Origin: Lapillicoccus jejuensis
GTDB taxonomy: Bacteria > Actinomycetota > Actinomycetes > Actinomycetales > Dermatophilaceae
DNA: 64,000 bases
Direction: 5' to 3'
NCBI RefSeq assembly: GCF_006715055.1
Contig: NZ_VFMN01000001.1
Coordinates: 3,038,001-3,102,000, forward strand
Position numbers and translations under genes: made by a program. Of the stretch, positions 49,465 through 56,650 are shown piece by piece. Position 1 is the first letter of the stretch, and each line of letters opens with the position of its first letter. The notes beneath the pieces are model-generated. The model ran no database searches and had not been told where the DNA came from. It saw nothing but the letters and a program-made list of their open reading frames with translations.

Positions 49465-50556
49465 TCAGGCCGAGGCGCGCAGCGCCGCGTCGAGGTCGCG
49501 CCAGAGGTCGTCGACGTCCTCGATGCCGACCGAGAGGCGCAGCAGGTTCTCCGGCACGGTGAGCACCTCGGCCGGGTACTTGCGGCGGCGCTCGAGCAGC
49601 GACTCGACGCCGCCGAGGCTCGTCGCGTCGAGCCACAGCCGGCAGCCGGCGGCGGTGGCGTCGGCGGCCGCGGCGCCGCCGGCGACCTCGATGGCGACCA
49701 TCCCGCCGAAGCCCGGGTAGCGCACGCGCTCGACGCGCGGATGACCCTCCAGCCGGCGGGCCAGCTCGGCGGCGTTGGCGGCCGAGCGCTCGACCCGCAG
49801 CGCCAGGGTGCGCAGCCCGCGCAGCGCCAGCCACGCCTCCATCGGCCCGGCGATGCCGCCGTGCAGGGTGCGGCGGCGCAGCAGCCGTTCGTGCAGGCCC
49901 GGCCCGTCGCCCTCCGGTGCCGTGACGACGGCGCCGAGGACGACGTCCGAGTGCCCGGCGAGGTACTTCGTCACGGAGTGCACGACGACGTCCGCGCCGT
50001 GGGCGAGCGGCCGCTGCAGCAGCGGGGTCGCGACCGTGTTGTCGCTGACCGAGACGACGCCGCGCTCGCGGGCCGCGGCGAAGAGCGCGGGCAGGTCGGC
50101 GACCTCGAGCATCGGGTTGCCGGGCGACTCGGTCCACAGCAGGTCGGCGCCGTCGAGGGCGGCGACGACGGCGGCCGTGTCGGTGAGGTCGACGGTGCGG
50201 ATGTCGTAGCCCTGCGTGGCGTACTCGGCGAAGAGGCCGGTCGTGAGGTTGTAGGCGTGCCGCGGCGCGACGACCGTGCCGCCGATCGGGCACAGCGAGG
50301 CGGCGGCGGAGATGGCCGCCATGCCGGAGCCGAAGAGCAGCGCGTCGCCGCCCTCGAGCCCGCCGAGCGCCTCCTCGAAAGCGGTCCACGTCGCGTTCCC
50401 GTTGCGGCCGTAGCCGACTCCCTGCTCGGGGGCGGCGTACGTCGACGTCAGCTCGACCCCGGGGTTGACCGCGGCGCCGGGCACCCGGGCCGGCCGACCG
50501 AGGGCGACGGCGAGGGTGGCGGGGGCGAGGCCGTCGTGCGCGGGGTCGTGACTCAC
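49465..50556 (-). CDS. Cys/Met metabolism PLP-dependent enzyme (cystathionine lyase/synthase type)
   Basis: The 363-residue protein belongs to the Cys/Met metabolism PLP family. Visible features are VELTSTYAAPEQGVGYGRNGNATWTAFEEALGGLEGG (about residues 34-70; location), DALLFGSGMAAISAAASL, the PLP lysine in VVVHSVTKYLAGHSDVVLGAVV, and ESPGNPMLEVADLPAL with the Asp/Asn near it. It is probably a cystathionine gamma-lyase or gamma-synthase; I cannot separate them here. GTG 50556 is 6 bases from TACGCT. Confidence 0.87.
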   Translation of the reverse strand: MSHDPAHDGLAPATLAVALGRPARVPGAAVNPGVELTSTYAAPEQGVGYGRNGNATWTAFEEALGGLEGGDALLFGSGMAAISAAASLCPIGGTVVAPRHAYNLTTGLFAEYATQGYDIRTVDLTDTAAVVAALDGADLLWTESPGNPMLEVADLPALFAAARERGVVSVSDNTVATPLLQRPLAHGADVVVHSVTKYLAGHSDVVLGAVVTAPEGDGPGLHERLLRRRTLHGGIAGPMEAWLALRGLRTLALRVERSAANAAELARRLEGHPRVERVRYPGFGGMVAIEVAGGAAAADATAAGCRLWLDATSLGGVESLLERRRKYPAEVLTVPENLLRLSVGIEDVDDLWRDLDAALRASA

Positions 50557-50562
50557 CGGTCC

Positions 50563-50568
50563 AGCGTA
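50563..50568 (-). promoter_or_regulatory. Putative -10 for the Cys/Met enzyme gene
   Basis: TACGCT on the minus strand, 6 nt before GTG 50556. Confidence 0.35.
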
Positions 50569-50592
50569 GGGGGAGCGGCGGGGCCGCCCTTG

Positions 50593-50598
50593 TAGGGT
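50593..50598 (+). promoter_or_regulatory. Putative -10 for ddl
   Basis: TAGGGT, 8 nt before ATG 50607; the divergent gene's -10 lies 24 bases away. Confidence 0.4.
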
Positions 50599-50606
50599 CG
50601 GGCGCG

Positions 50607-51734
50607 ATGAGCGAGCAGCCGCAGCACCCCCGCCGACCCCGCGTCGCCGTCGTCTTCGGCGGCCGCTCCTCCGAGCACGCGGTGTCCTGCGCGACCGCCG
50701 GCGGCGTGCTGCGCGCGATCGACCGGGGAAAGTGGGACGTCGTCCCCATCGGCATCGCCAAGGACGGCCGCTGGGTGCTCGCCGCCGACGACCCCGAGCC
50801 GCTGGCCATCGCCCCCGGTCACCTCCCGGAGGTCGACCCGGACGCCGCCGCCGTCCTCGTCCCGCTGTCCACCCGGGACCGCAGCCTCACCGTCCTCGAG
50901 GCGGGCGAGCCGCCGCGCACCCTCGGCGACGTCGACGTCGTCCTGCCGCTGCTGCACGGCCCGTTCGGCGAGGACGGGACCCTGCAGGGGTACCTGGAGC
51001 TCGCCGACGTCCGGTACGTCGGCTCCGGTGTCCTCGCCTCCGCGGCGGGGATGGACAAGCACTACATGAAGGTCGTCTTCGCCGCGGCCGGGCTCCCCGT
51101 CGGCCCGTACCGGGTCATCACCGACCGCGCCTGGCGCGCGGACCGGGTCGCCGCGCTCGCGACCCTCGAGGGCCTGGCCTACCCGCTCTTCGTCAAGCCG
51201 GCCCGCGCCGGGTCGAGCATGGGGATCACCAAGGTCCACGACGCGTCGGGGCTCGAGGCGGCGGTCGAGGCCGCCCGCGAGCACGACCCCAAGGTCGTCG
51301 TCGAGGAGGGGATCGTCGGCCGCGAGATCGAGTGCGCCGTCCTCGAGGGGCACGGCACCGACGCCCCGCGCACGTCGATGGTCGGCGAGATCGCCGTCCA
51401 CGGCGCGCACGAGTTCTACGACTTCGAGGCCAAGTACCTCGCCGAGGCCGACGTCGACCTGCGCTGCCCCGCCGACCTGCCGGCCGAGCAGGCCGACGAG
51501 GTACGACGCCTCGCCGCCGCCTCCTTCGAGGCGCTCGGCTGCGAGGGTCTGGCCCGCGTCGACTGCTTCGTCGCCGACGACGGTCGTGTCCTGGTCAACG
51601 AGATCAACACGATGCCGGGCTTCACGCCGTTCTCGATGTACCCGCGGATGTGGGCCGCGTCAGGGCTCGACTACCCCAGCCTCATCGACGAGCTGCTCAC
51701 GCTCGCGCTCGAGCGGCGCACCGGGCTGCGGTGA
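50607..51734 (+). CDS. ddl: D-alanine--D-alanine ligase
   Basis: The 375-residue ATP-grasp enzyme makes D-Ala-D-Ala for peptidoglycan precursors. Family landmarks are VAVVFGGRSSEHAVSCATAGG (about residues 12-32), VVLPLLHGPFGEDGTLQGYLEL, PLFVKPARAGSSMGITKV, and the metal/substrate motif RVDCFVADDGRVLVNEINTMPGFTPFSMYPRMW. The length is typical. A GntR gene starts within its stop (GTGA overlap), so these are cotranscribed. Confidence 0.97.
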   Translation: MSEQPQHPRRPRVAVVFGGRSSEHAVSCATAGGVLRAIDRGKWDVVPIGIAKDGRWVLAADDPEPLAIAPGHLPEVDPDAAAVLVPLSTRDRSLTVLEAGEPPRTLGDVDVVLPLLHGPFGEDGTLQGYLELADVRYVGSGVLASAAGMDKHYMKVVFAAAGLPVGPYRVITDRAWRADRVAALATLEGLAYPLFVKPARAGSSMGITKVHDASGLEAAVEAAREHDPKVVVEEGIVGREIECAVLEGHGTDAPRTSMVGEIAVHGAHEFYDFEAKYLAEADVDLRCPADLPAEQADEVRRLAAASFEALGCEGLARVDCFVADDGRVLVNEINTMPGFTPFSMYPRMWAASGLDYPSLIDELLTLALERRTGLR

Positions 51735-52126
51735 GCACGACGCTCGACCTGCGCGTCGACGAGGGCGACCCGACCCCGCCGTACGAGCAGCTGCGCCGCC
51801 AGGTCGCCGGGCTCGTCGCGAGCGGTGATCTGCCCGCCGGGGAGCGGCTGCCTCCGGTGCGGCAGCTCGCGGCCGACCTCGGCCTCGCCGCCGGGACGGT
51901 CGCGCGGACCTACCGGGAGCTCGAGCAGGCCGGTCTGGTGCAGACCCGCCGCGGCGCGGGGACGCGGGTCGCCGACGGGGTCGGCGCCACCCTCTCCGAG
52001 GACGTACGACGCCACCGGGTCGAGGAGGCGGCGCAGGACGCCGTACGGCGACTGCGGTCGCTGGGGGCGGACGACGAGGCCATCCGCCGCGCTGTCGACG
52101 ACGCGCTGCACGGGACCGGCGCATGA
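51731..52126 (+). CDS. GntR-family transcriptional regulator (YtrA-like, short)
   Basis: The 131-residue protein has the GntR winged helix: TPPYEQLRRQVAGLVASGDLPAGERLPPVRQLAADLGLAAGTVARTYRELEQAGLVQTRRGAGTRV (about residues 15-80, given by location). The C-terminus is short and helical, resembling YtrA-type regulators rather than those with FCD or UTRA domains. It overlaps ddl by 4 bases and the DUF1990 gene by 4 bases. The target is unknown. Confidence 0.88.
   Translation: MSTTLDLRVDEGDPTPPYEQLRRQVAGLVASGDLPAGERLPPVRQLAADLGLAAGTVARTYRELEQAGLVQTRRGAGTRVADGVGATLSEDVRRHRVEEAAQDAVRRLRSLGADDEAIRRAVDDALHGTGA
52039..52050. repeat. CGCCGTACGGCG palindrome (inside the gntR gene)
   Basis: An exact copy within coding sequence, again using GTA for valine in a DAVRRL segment. 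Confidence 0.65.
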
Positions 52127-52644
52127 CCCCGGACCGGGAGCGCCGTCTGCGCGCGCTGACGCCGACGGTCGACGCGGCACTGCGCCCCGGGGACGGAGCG
52201 CCGGCGGGGTTCGCGTCGGTGCGCCGCAGCCGGCTGCTGCCGCCCGGTCTCGACCTCGACACCGCCGCCGAGCGGCTCCTGCACTGGCGGCTGCAGCGCG
52301 GGGTCGGTCGCGGCGCCGACCCGTCGTCCGAGCGCATCGAGGAGGGCACGGTCGTCGACCTGCGGATCGGCGTCGGCCCGCTCGCGCTCATCGCGCCGTG
52401 CCGCGTCGTCGAGGTGCTCGACGAGCCGGGGCGGCGCGGGTTCGTCTACGTCACGCTGCCCGGGCACCCGGTGGCCGGGGTCGAGTCCTTCGGCCTCACC
52501 GCGGAGGGCGACCGGGTGCGGCTGACCATCGCCGCCGTCTCGCGTCCGGGCAGCCTGCTGACCCGGGTGGCGGGGCCGCTCGGCCGGCTCGGCCAGGCGC
52601 TCGTCGCCACCGCCTACCTGCACGCGCTCGACGACCCGGCCTGA
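52123..52644 (+). CDS. DUF1990 family protein
   Basis: The 173-residue protein has the family pattern: LPPGLDLDTAAERLLHWRLQRGVG, then VVDLRIGVGPLALIAPCRVVEVLDE, and GRRGFVYVTLPGHPVAGVESFGLTAEGDRVRLTIAAVSRPGS (about residues 105-147, given by location). DUF1990 resembles a START-like beta fold and its function is unknown. It is the last gene of the ddl operon, overlapping gntR by 4 bases. Confidence 0.8.
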   Translation: MTPDRERRLRALTPTVDAALRPGDGAPAGFASVRRSRLLPPGLDLDTAAERLLHWRLQRGVGRGADPSSERIEEGTVVDLRIGVGPLALIAPCRVVEVLDEPGRRGFVYVTLPGHPVAGVESFGLTAEGDRVRLTIAAVSRPGSLLTRVAGPLGRLGQALVATAYLHALDDPA

Positions 52645-52679
52645 GCCGGCTCCCCTCAGGGTCAGCGCCCGAGCGGCGG

Positions 52680-53144
52680 TCAGCTGCAGCGGCGCCCGTC
52701 GGCCGGCAGCGTCTGCGCGGCGGGGCCGAAGACCGGCAGTAGCGACCCCTCGTTGCCCGGCGTCGTGTGCCCCTGCGGCACGAGGACCTCCAGGGCCGGC
52801 GACCGGCCGAAGGTGACGAACCTCGCCCCGTCGGACAGGGTCGAGACGACCCAGTCGACCCCGCTGACCGACAGGCAGTCGGTCGACGGGCCCGGCTCGG
52901 GGACGCCGCAGCGGGCGATGACGGCCGGGTCGCCGTACGCACGCACCGCCGGTGAGACCGGGTCGGTGTCGACCGGCTCGAGGCCGGACACCGACGCCGG
53001 CCAGGCGCGGGCGAGCGCCGTACAGGCGGGGGAGGTGCCCTGGGCGGGCACCGCGACGGACACCGACCGCGAGCAGCCGGCGAGCGGGGCCGCGGCGAGC
53101 ATGGCGGCCGCGCCGATCAGGCCGAGCCGGCCGGCGCGCCGCAC
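52680..53144 (-). CDS. DUF3515 lipoprotein
   Basis: The 154-residue protein has a lipoprotein signal (LGLIGAAAMLAAAPLAGC, Cys about residue 24) and the DUF3515 body: SPACTALARAWPASVSGLEP, VRAYGDPAVIARCGVPEP, and VDWVVSTLSDGARFVTFGRSPALEVLVPQGHT (about residues 96-127). This is an actinobacterial extracytoplasmic protein of unknown function that typically sits near ddl and thiL, as here. GTG 53144 lies 7 bases beyond the Lrp-like stop. Confidence 0.85.
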   Translation of the reverse strand: MRRAGRLGLIGAAAMLAAAPLAGCSRSVSVAVPAQGTSPACTALARAWPASVSGLEPVDTDPVSPAVRAYGDPAVIARCGVPEPGPSTDCLSVSGVDWVVSTLSDGARFVTFGRSPALEVLVPQGHTTPGNEGSLLPVFGPAAQTLPADGRRCS

Positions 53145-53151
53145 GGGTGCG

Positions 53152-53385
53152 TCAGACGTGGACGACCGTGCAGGTCAGCGTGCGGGTGATGCCGGGGACG
53201 TCCTGGATCCGCGCGATGACGAGCTTGCCGAGCTCGTCGACCGTCGCCGCCTCGACGCGGGCGATGCAGTCGTACGGGCCGGTGACGTCCTCGGCGGTGA
53301 CGACACCCGGGATCGCGCCGACGGTCTCGGCGACGGTGGCCGCCTTGCCCACCTCGGTCTGGATGAGGATGTACGCCTGGACCAC
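53152..53385 (-). CDS. Lrp/AsnC ligand-binding (RAM) domain-only protein
   Basis: The 77-residue protein consists of a RAM/ACT-like domain (MVQAYILIQTEVGKAATVAE, GPYDCIARVEAATVDELGKLVIARIQDVPGITRT; location about residues 1-70). It has no helix-turn-helix, so it cannot bind DNA alone. Such stand-alone RAM proteins may bind amino acids or modulate full-length Lrp proteins. GTG 53385 has GGAG at good distance. The short length is typical of this subgroup. Confidence 0.85.
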   Translation of the reverse strand: MVQAYILIQTEVGKAATVAETVGAIPGVVTAEDVTGPYDCIARVEAATVDELGKLVIARIQDVPGITRTLTCTVVHV

Positions 53386-53485
53386 CTGTTGCTCCTCGGG
53401 ATCGCCTCGGGGGAAGTGCGGACGCGTCGTCGCGCAGGGGTGACGCTACCGTGCGGGGTGCCGGGTCCGCGCAGGCGGCACACCG

Positions 53486-54505
53486 ATGGCCGGCAGAGAG
53501 GGCGGGGACGGCGTGGGCGAGGCGGACGGGCCGACCCGACGACTGAGCGACCTCGACGAGGACGAGCTGCTCGCCCAGGTGGTGCCGCGGTTCGCCGCCG
53601 CATCCGGGCCGACGCCGCTGATGCTGCTCGGCCCCGGCGACGACGCCGCCGTCCTCGCCGCACCCGGGGGCTCCGTCGTCGCGACGACGGACACGATGGT
53701 CCGCGGCCGCGACTGGCGCGACGACTGGTCCGGCCCGGGGGACGTCGGCGCCAAGGTCGTCGCGCAGAACCTCGCCGACGTCGCCGCGATGGGCGCCCGC
53801 CCGACCGGGATCCTCGTCACCCTCGTCGCCGACCCGGGCACCGAGGTCGCCTGGGTGCTCGCCTTCACCGACGCCGTCGCCCGGGCCTGCGCCGACGCGG
53901 GCGTCGCCGTCCTCGGCGGCGACCTGTCGTCCGCCGGGCCGGGCACGCTGACGGTCTCGGTGACCGCCCTGGGGGACCTCGAGGGACGCGACCCCGTACG
54001 GCGCTCCGGCGCGCGCCCGGGGGACGTCGTCGCCGTCGCCGGCACCCTCGGTCTGTCCGACGCCGGGTGGCGGCTGCTGCGCGAGGGCCGGCCCGAGGCG
54101 GACCCGGAGGCGGTCGCCGTCCACCGCCGGCCGCGACCGCCGCTCACGCTGGGCCCGGCGGCGGCCGTGGCGGGGGCGACGGCGATGCTCGACGTCTCCG
54201 ACGGGCTGCTGCGCGACGGCGGCCGGATCGGGCGGGCCGGCGGCGTCGTCCTCGACCTCGACCCGGCGCCCCTCGCGGGCGACGTCGCCCGGCTGGCGCC
54301 CGCGCTGGGGGAGCAGGACGCCCGGCGCGCGGTCGTCGAGGGCGGCGAGGAGCACTCGCTGCTCGCGACGTTCCCGACGGACACGACCCTCCCCGAGGGG
54401 TTCCGGACCATCGGCCGGGTCCGGCCGGCGGGGGTCGACGGGCCGGGCGTCACCGTGGCCGGGGTCCACGCCCACGGCGGCGGCTGGGACCACTTCCGGC
54501 CCTGA
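53486..54505 (+). CDS. thiL: Thiamine-monophosphate kinase
   Basis: The 339-residue enzyme makes thiamine diphosphate from thiamine phosphate and ATP. Conserved features are LLGPGDDAAVLAAPGG, TTDTMVRGRDWRDDWSGPGDVGAKVVAQNLADVAAMGARP (about residues 68-107; location), VLGGDLSSAGPG, and GDVVAVAGTLGLSDAGWRLL. The IspD-like AIR synthase fold is typical. ATG 53486 is assumed; a GTG at 53514 is possible and would remove a poorly conserved N-terminus. ThDP is the cofactor of IlvB, but no direct link is implied. Confidence 0.94.
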   Translation: MAGREGGDGVGEADGPTRRLSDLDEDELLAQVVPRFAAASGPTPLMLLGPGDDAAVLAAPGGSVVATTDTMVRGRDWRDDWSGPGDVGAKVVAQNLADVAAMGARPTGILVTLVADPGTEVAWVLAFTDAVARACADAGVAVLGGDLSSAGPGTLTVSVTALGDLEGRDPVRRSGARPGDVVAVAGTLGLSDAGWRLLREGRPEADPEAVAVHRRPRPPLTLGPAAAVAGATAMLDVSDGLLRDGGRIGRAGGVVLDLDPAPLAGDVARLAPALGEQDARRAVVEGGEEHSLLATFPTDTTLPEGFRTIGRVRPAGVDGPGVTVAGVHAHGGGWDHFRP

Positions 54506-54518
54506 GCGGGCACGACGA

Positions 54519-54548
54519 ACGGCCGGCACCACGGAGGGTGCCGGCCGT
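54519..54548. terminator. Convergent terminator between thiL and rpmB
   Basis: A perfect 12-bp stem ACGGCCGGCACC/GGTGCCGGCCGT with a 6-base loop. It lies between the thiL and rpmB stops and could serve both. Confidence 0.75.
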
Positions 54549-54593
54549 CGAGGTCGTGCGGGGCGCTGGACGCACCTCAGGGGTGGAGCAGGG

Positions 54594-54779
54594 TCAGCGG
54601 GTGACCTTGCCGGCCTTGAGGCACGAGGCGCAGACGTTGAGGCGCTTCGGGGTCGCACCGACCATCGCCCGGACGCGCTGGATGTTGGGGTTCCAACGGC
54701 GCTTCGTACGACGGTGCGAGTGCGAGATGTTGTGACCGAAGGACGGCCCCTTGCCGCAGACGTCGCAGTTGGCAGCCAC
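54594..54779 (-). CDS. rpmB: 50S ribosomal protein L28
   Basis: The 61-residue protein has the L28 pattern (NCDVCGKGPSFGHNISHSHRRTKRRWNPN). It carries two CxxC pairs (CDVC and CASC), so it is the zinc-binding (C+) form. The start is GTG 54779, with a GGAGA Shine-Dalgarno. In actinobacteria a second, zinc-free L28 is often Zur-regulated elsewhere. Confidence 0.97.
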   Translation of the reverse strand: MAANCDVCGKGPSFGHNISHSHRRTKRRWNPNIQRVRAMVGATPKRLNVCASCLKAGKVTR

Positions 54780-54978
54780 GGTGGATCTCCTGGGAATGCT
54801 CGAAGTCGATGGACGGGTTGTCGGTCGCTGCGCACGGCGAGAGAGCCAGACGCGGGGACCCGGGGCACGCGATCACGAGAGGACCGCCCCGGACAACCGC
54901 TCAAGGGTAGCCGACGGGCGGCTCACCGGCCAAAACGCCTCCGCCCGCGCCGTCACCGGGACGGACGGCCCCGCCCGG

Positions 54979-54984
54979 TAGCGT
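54979..54984 (+). promoter_or_regulatory. Putative -10 for the FakA-like gene
   Basis: TAGCGT, 7 nt before GTG 54992. It favours 54992 over the in-frame GTG at 54983. Confidence 0.4.
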
Positions 54985-54991
54985 GTCACGC

Positions 54992-56650
54992 GTGGGCAGC
55001 CCGACGACGACCCAGGCCTCGCCGGGTCCCGCGTTGCGCGTGCTCGACGCCGTCGCCGCCCGCCGCTGGGCCGTGCTCGCCCGGGCCGCCTTCGCCGCCC
55101 GCCGCACCGAGCTCGACGCGCTCAACGTCTTCCCCGTGCCCGACGGCGACACCGGCACCAACCTCTTCCTCACCATCGACGGCGCCCTGGCCGGCGAGCC
55201 CGGCCGCAGCGGCGTCGGGCTCACCGCGCAGAGCCGCGCCTTCGCCCGCGCCCTGCTGCTGACCGCCCGCGGCAACTCGGGCGTCATCCTCAGCCAGATC
55301 TTCCGCGGTCTCGCCGACGAGATCGCCGCCCGCGGGCCGGAGGGCGGCGGGCTCGATGGCGCCGGTCTGGCCCGCGCGCTCGTCCGCGCCGACGAGATGG
55401 CCTGGGCCGCCGTCGACCGGCCGGTAGAGGGCACCATCCTCAGCGTGTCCCGCGCCGCCTCGCGGGCCGGGCTGGCCGCCGGCGACGACCTCGCCGGGGT
55501 CGTCACCGCGGTGCTCGCCGCGGCCCGGGCGGCGCTGGCCGACACCCCACGTCAGCTGCCCGCCCTCGCCCGCGCGGGGGTCGTCGACGCGGGCGGGACG
55601 GCGTACGTCGTCCTGCTCGAGGCCCTCGAGCGCGTCGTCCGCGGCGGGGAGGGCGAGTCCGTGCCGCCGCCGCGCCCGGCTGCGACCCGCCCGGCCCCGC
55701 CGCCGCTCGGGGGCGACGGGCCGGCGTACGAGGTCACCTACCTGCTCGACGGGACCGACGAGGACCGCGTGCGGGCGCTGCGCGCCCGGCTGGCCGGCCT
55801 CGGGGACTCGCTCGTCGTCTCCGGCGGCGACGACGGGGCGGACGGGGCGGATGGGACCTGGAGCGTGCACGTCCACGTCGACGACGTCGGCGCCGCCCTC
55901 GAGGCCGGCGTCGAGGCGGGCCGCCCGCACCGGGTCCGGGTCGAGCGGTTCGCCGACGCCGCGCCCGAGACGTCGCGGCTCCACGCGGCGTCGTACGCCG
56001 TCGTGGCGTGCGCGGCGGGGGAGGGGCTGGCGACCCTCTTCGCCGCCGCGGGGGCCCGCACCGTCCCCAGCGCCCCCCGCCGACGGGCCAGCGCGGGCCA
56101 GCTCCTCGACGCCGTCCTCGCGACCGGAGCGGCCACCGTCCTGCTGCTGCCCAACGACGGCGACACCGTGCTCGCCGCCGACGCCGCCGCGCAGGTGGCC
56201 GCCGAGCGCGGCGTCGACGTCCGCGTCGTCCGGTCCCGCTCCGCCGTCGAGGGGCTCGCCGCCCTCGCCGTCCTCGACCCGTCGGCCGACGCCACCACCG
56301 CCGCGACGGCCCTCTCCGAGGCGGCCGCCGCCACCCGGCGCGGCTCGGTCACCGTCGCCGACCGGGCGGCCGACACGGCCGCCGGACCGTGCCGCCCCGG
56401 CGACGCGCTGGGCCTGGTCGGCGGCGAGGTCGTCGTCGTCGGGTCCGACCTCGAGCAGACCGCGGCCCACGTCGTCCAGCGCCTGCTCGCCGACGGCGGG
56501 GAGGTCGTCACGCTCGTCCTCGGCGAGAGCGCGCCGGCGGGGCTCGGCGAGGCGGTCGAGGCCGCCGCGCGTCGGACGGCGCCCCACGCCGAGATCACCC
56601 GCATCTACGGCGGGCAGCCGGTCCACCCGCTCTTCGTGGGGGTCGAGTGA
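54992..56650 (+). CDS. DAK2-domain fatty-acid kinase A-like protein
   Basis: The 552-residue protein starts with a DAK2 (DhaL-like) domain (about residues 20-210) marked by NVFPVPDGDTGTNLFLTIDGAL and RGNSGVILSQIFRGLADE. This binds ATP/Mg. A middle linker and C-terminal domains (YEVTYLLDGTDEDRVRALR... and SVTVADRAADTAAGP) resemble FakA/YloV, which phosphorylates fatty acids bound to a DegV-type FakB. No fakB lies in the window. In actinobacteria this gene commonly precedes recG, as it does here. The stop overlaps the recG start by 4 bases. Confidence 0.85.
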   Translation: MGSPTTTQASPGPALRVLDAVAARRWAVLARAAFAARRTELDALNVFPVPDGDTGTNLFLTIDGALAGEPGRSGVGLTAQSRAFARALLLTARGNSGVILSQIFRGLADEIAARGPEGGGLDGAGLARALVRADEMAWAAVDRPVEGTILSVSRAASRAGLAAGDDLAGVVTAVLAAARAALADTPRQLPALARAGVVDAGGTAYVVLLEALERVVRGGEGESVPPPRPAATRPAPPPLGGDGPAYEVTYLLDGTDEDRVRALRARLAGLGDSLVVSGGDDGADGADGTWSVHVHVDDVGAALEAGVEAGRPHRVRVERFADAAPETSRLHAASYAVVACAAGEGLATLFAAAGARTVPSAPRRRASAGQLLDAVLATGAATVLLLPNDGDTVLAADAAAQVAAERGVDVRVVRSRSAVEGLAALAVLDPSADATTAATALSEAAAATRRGSVTVADRAADTAAGPCRPGDALGLVGGEVVVVGSDLEQTAAHVVQRLLADGGEVVTLVLGESAPAGLGEAVEAAARRTAPHAEITRIYGGQPVHPLFVGVE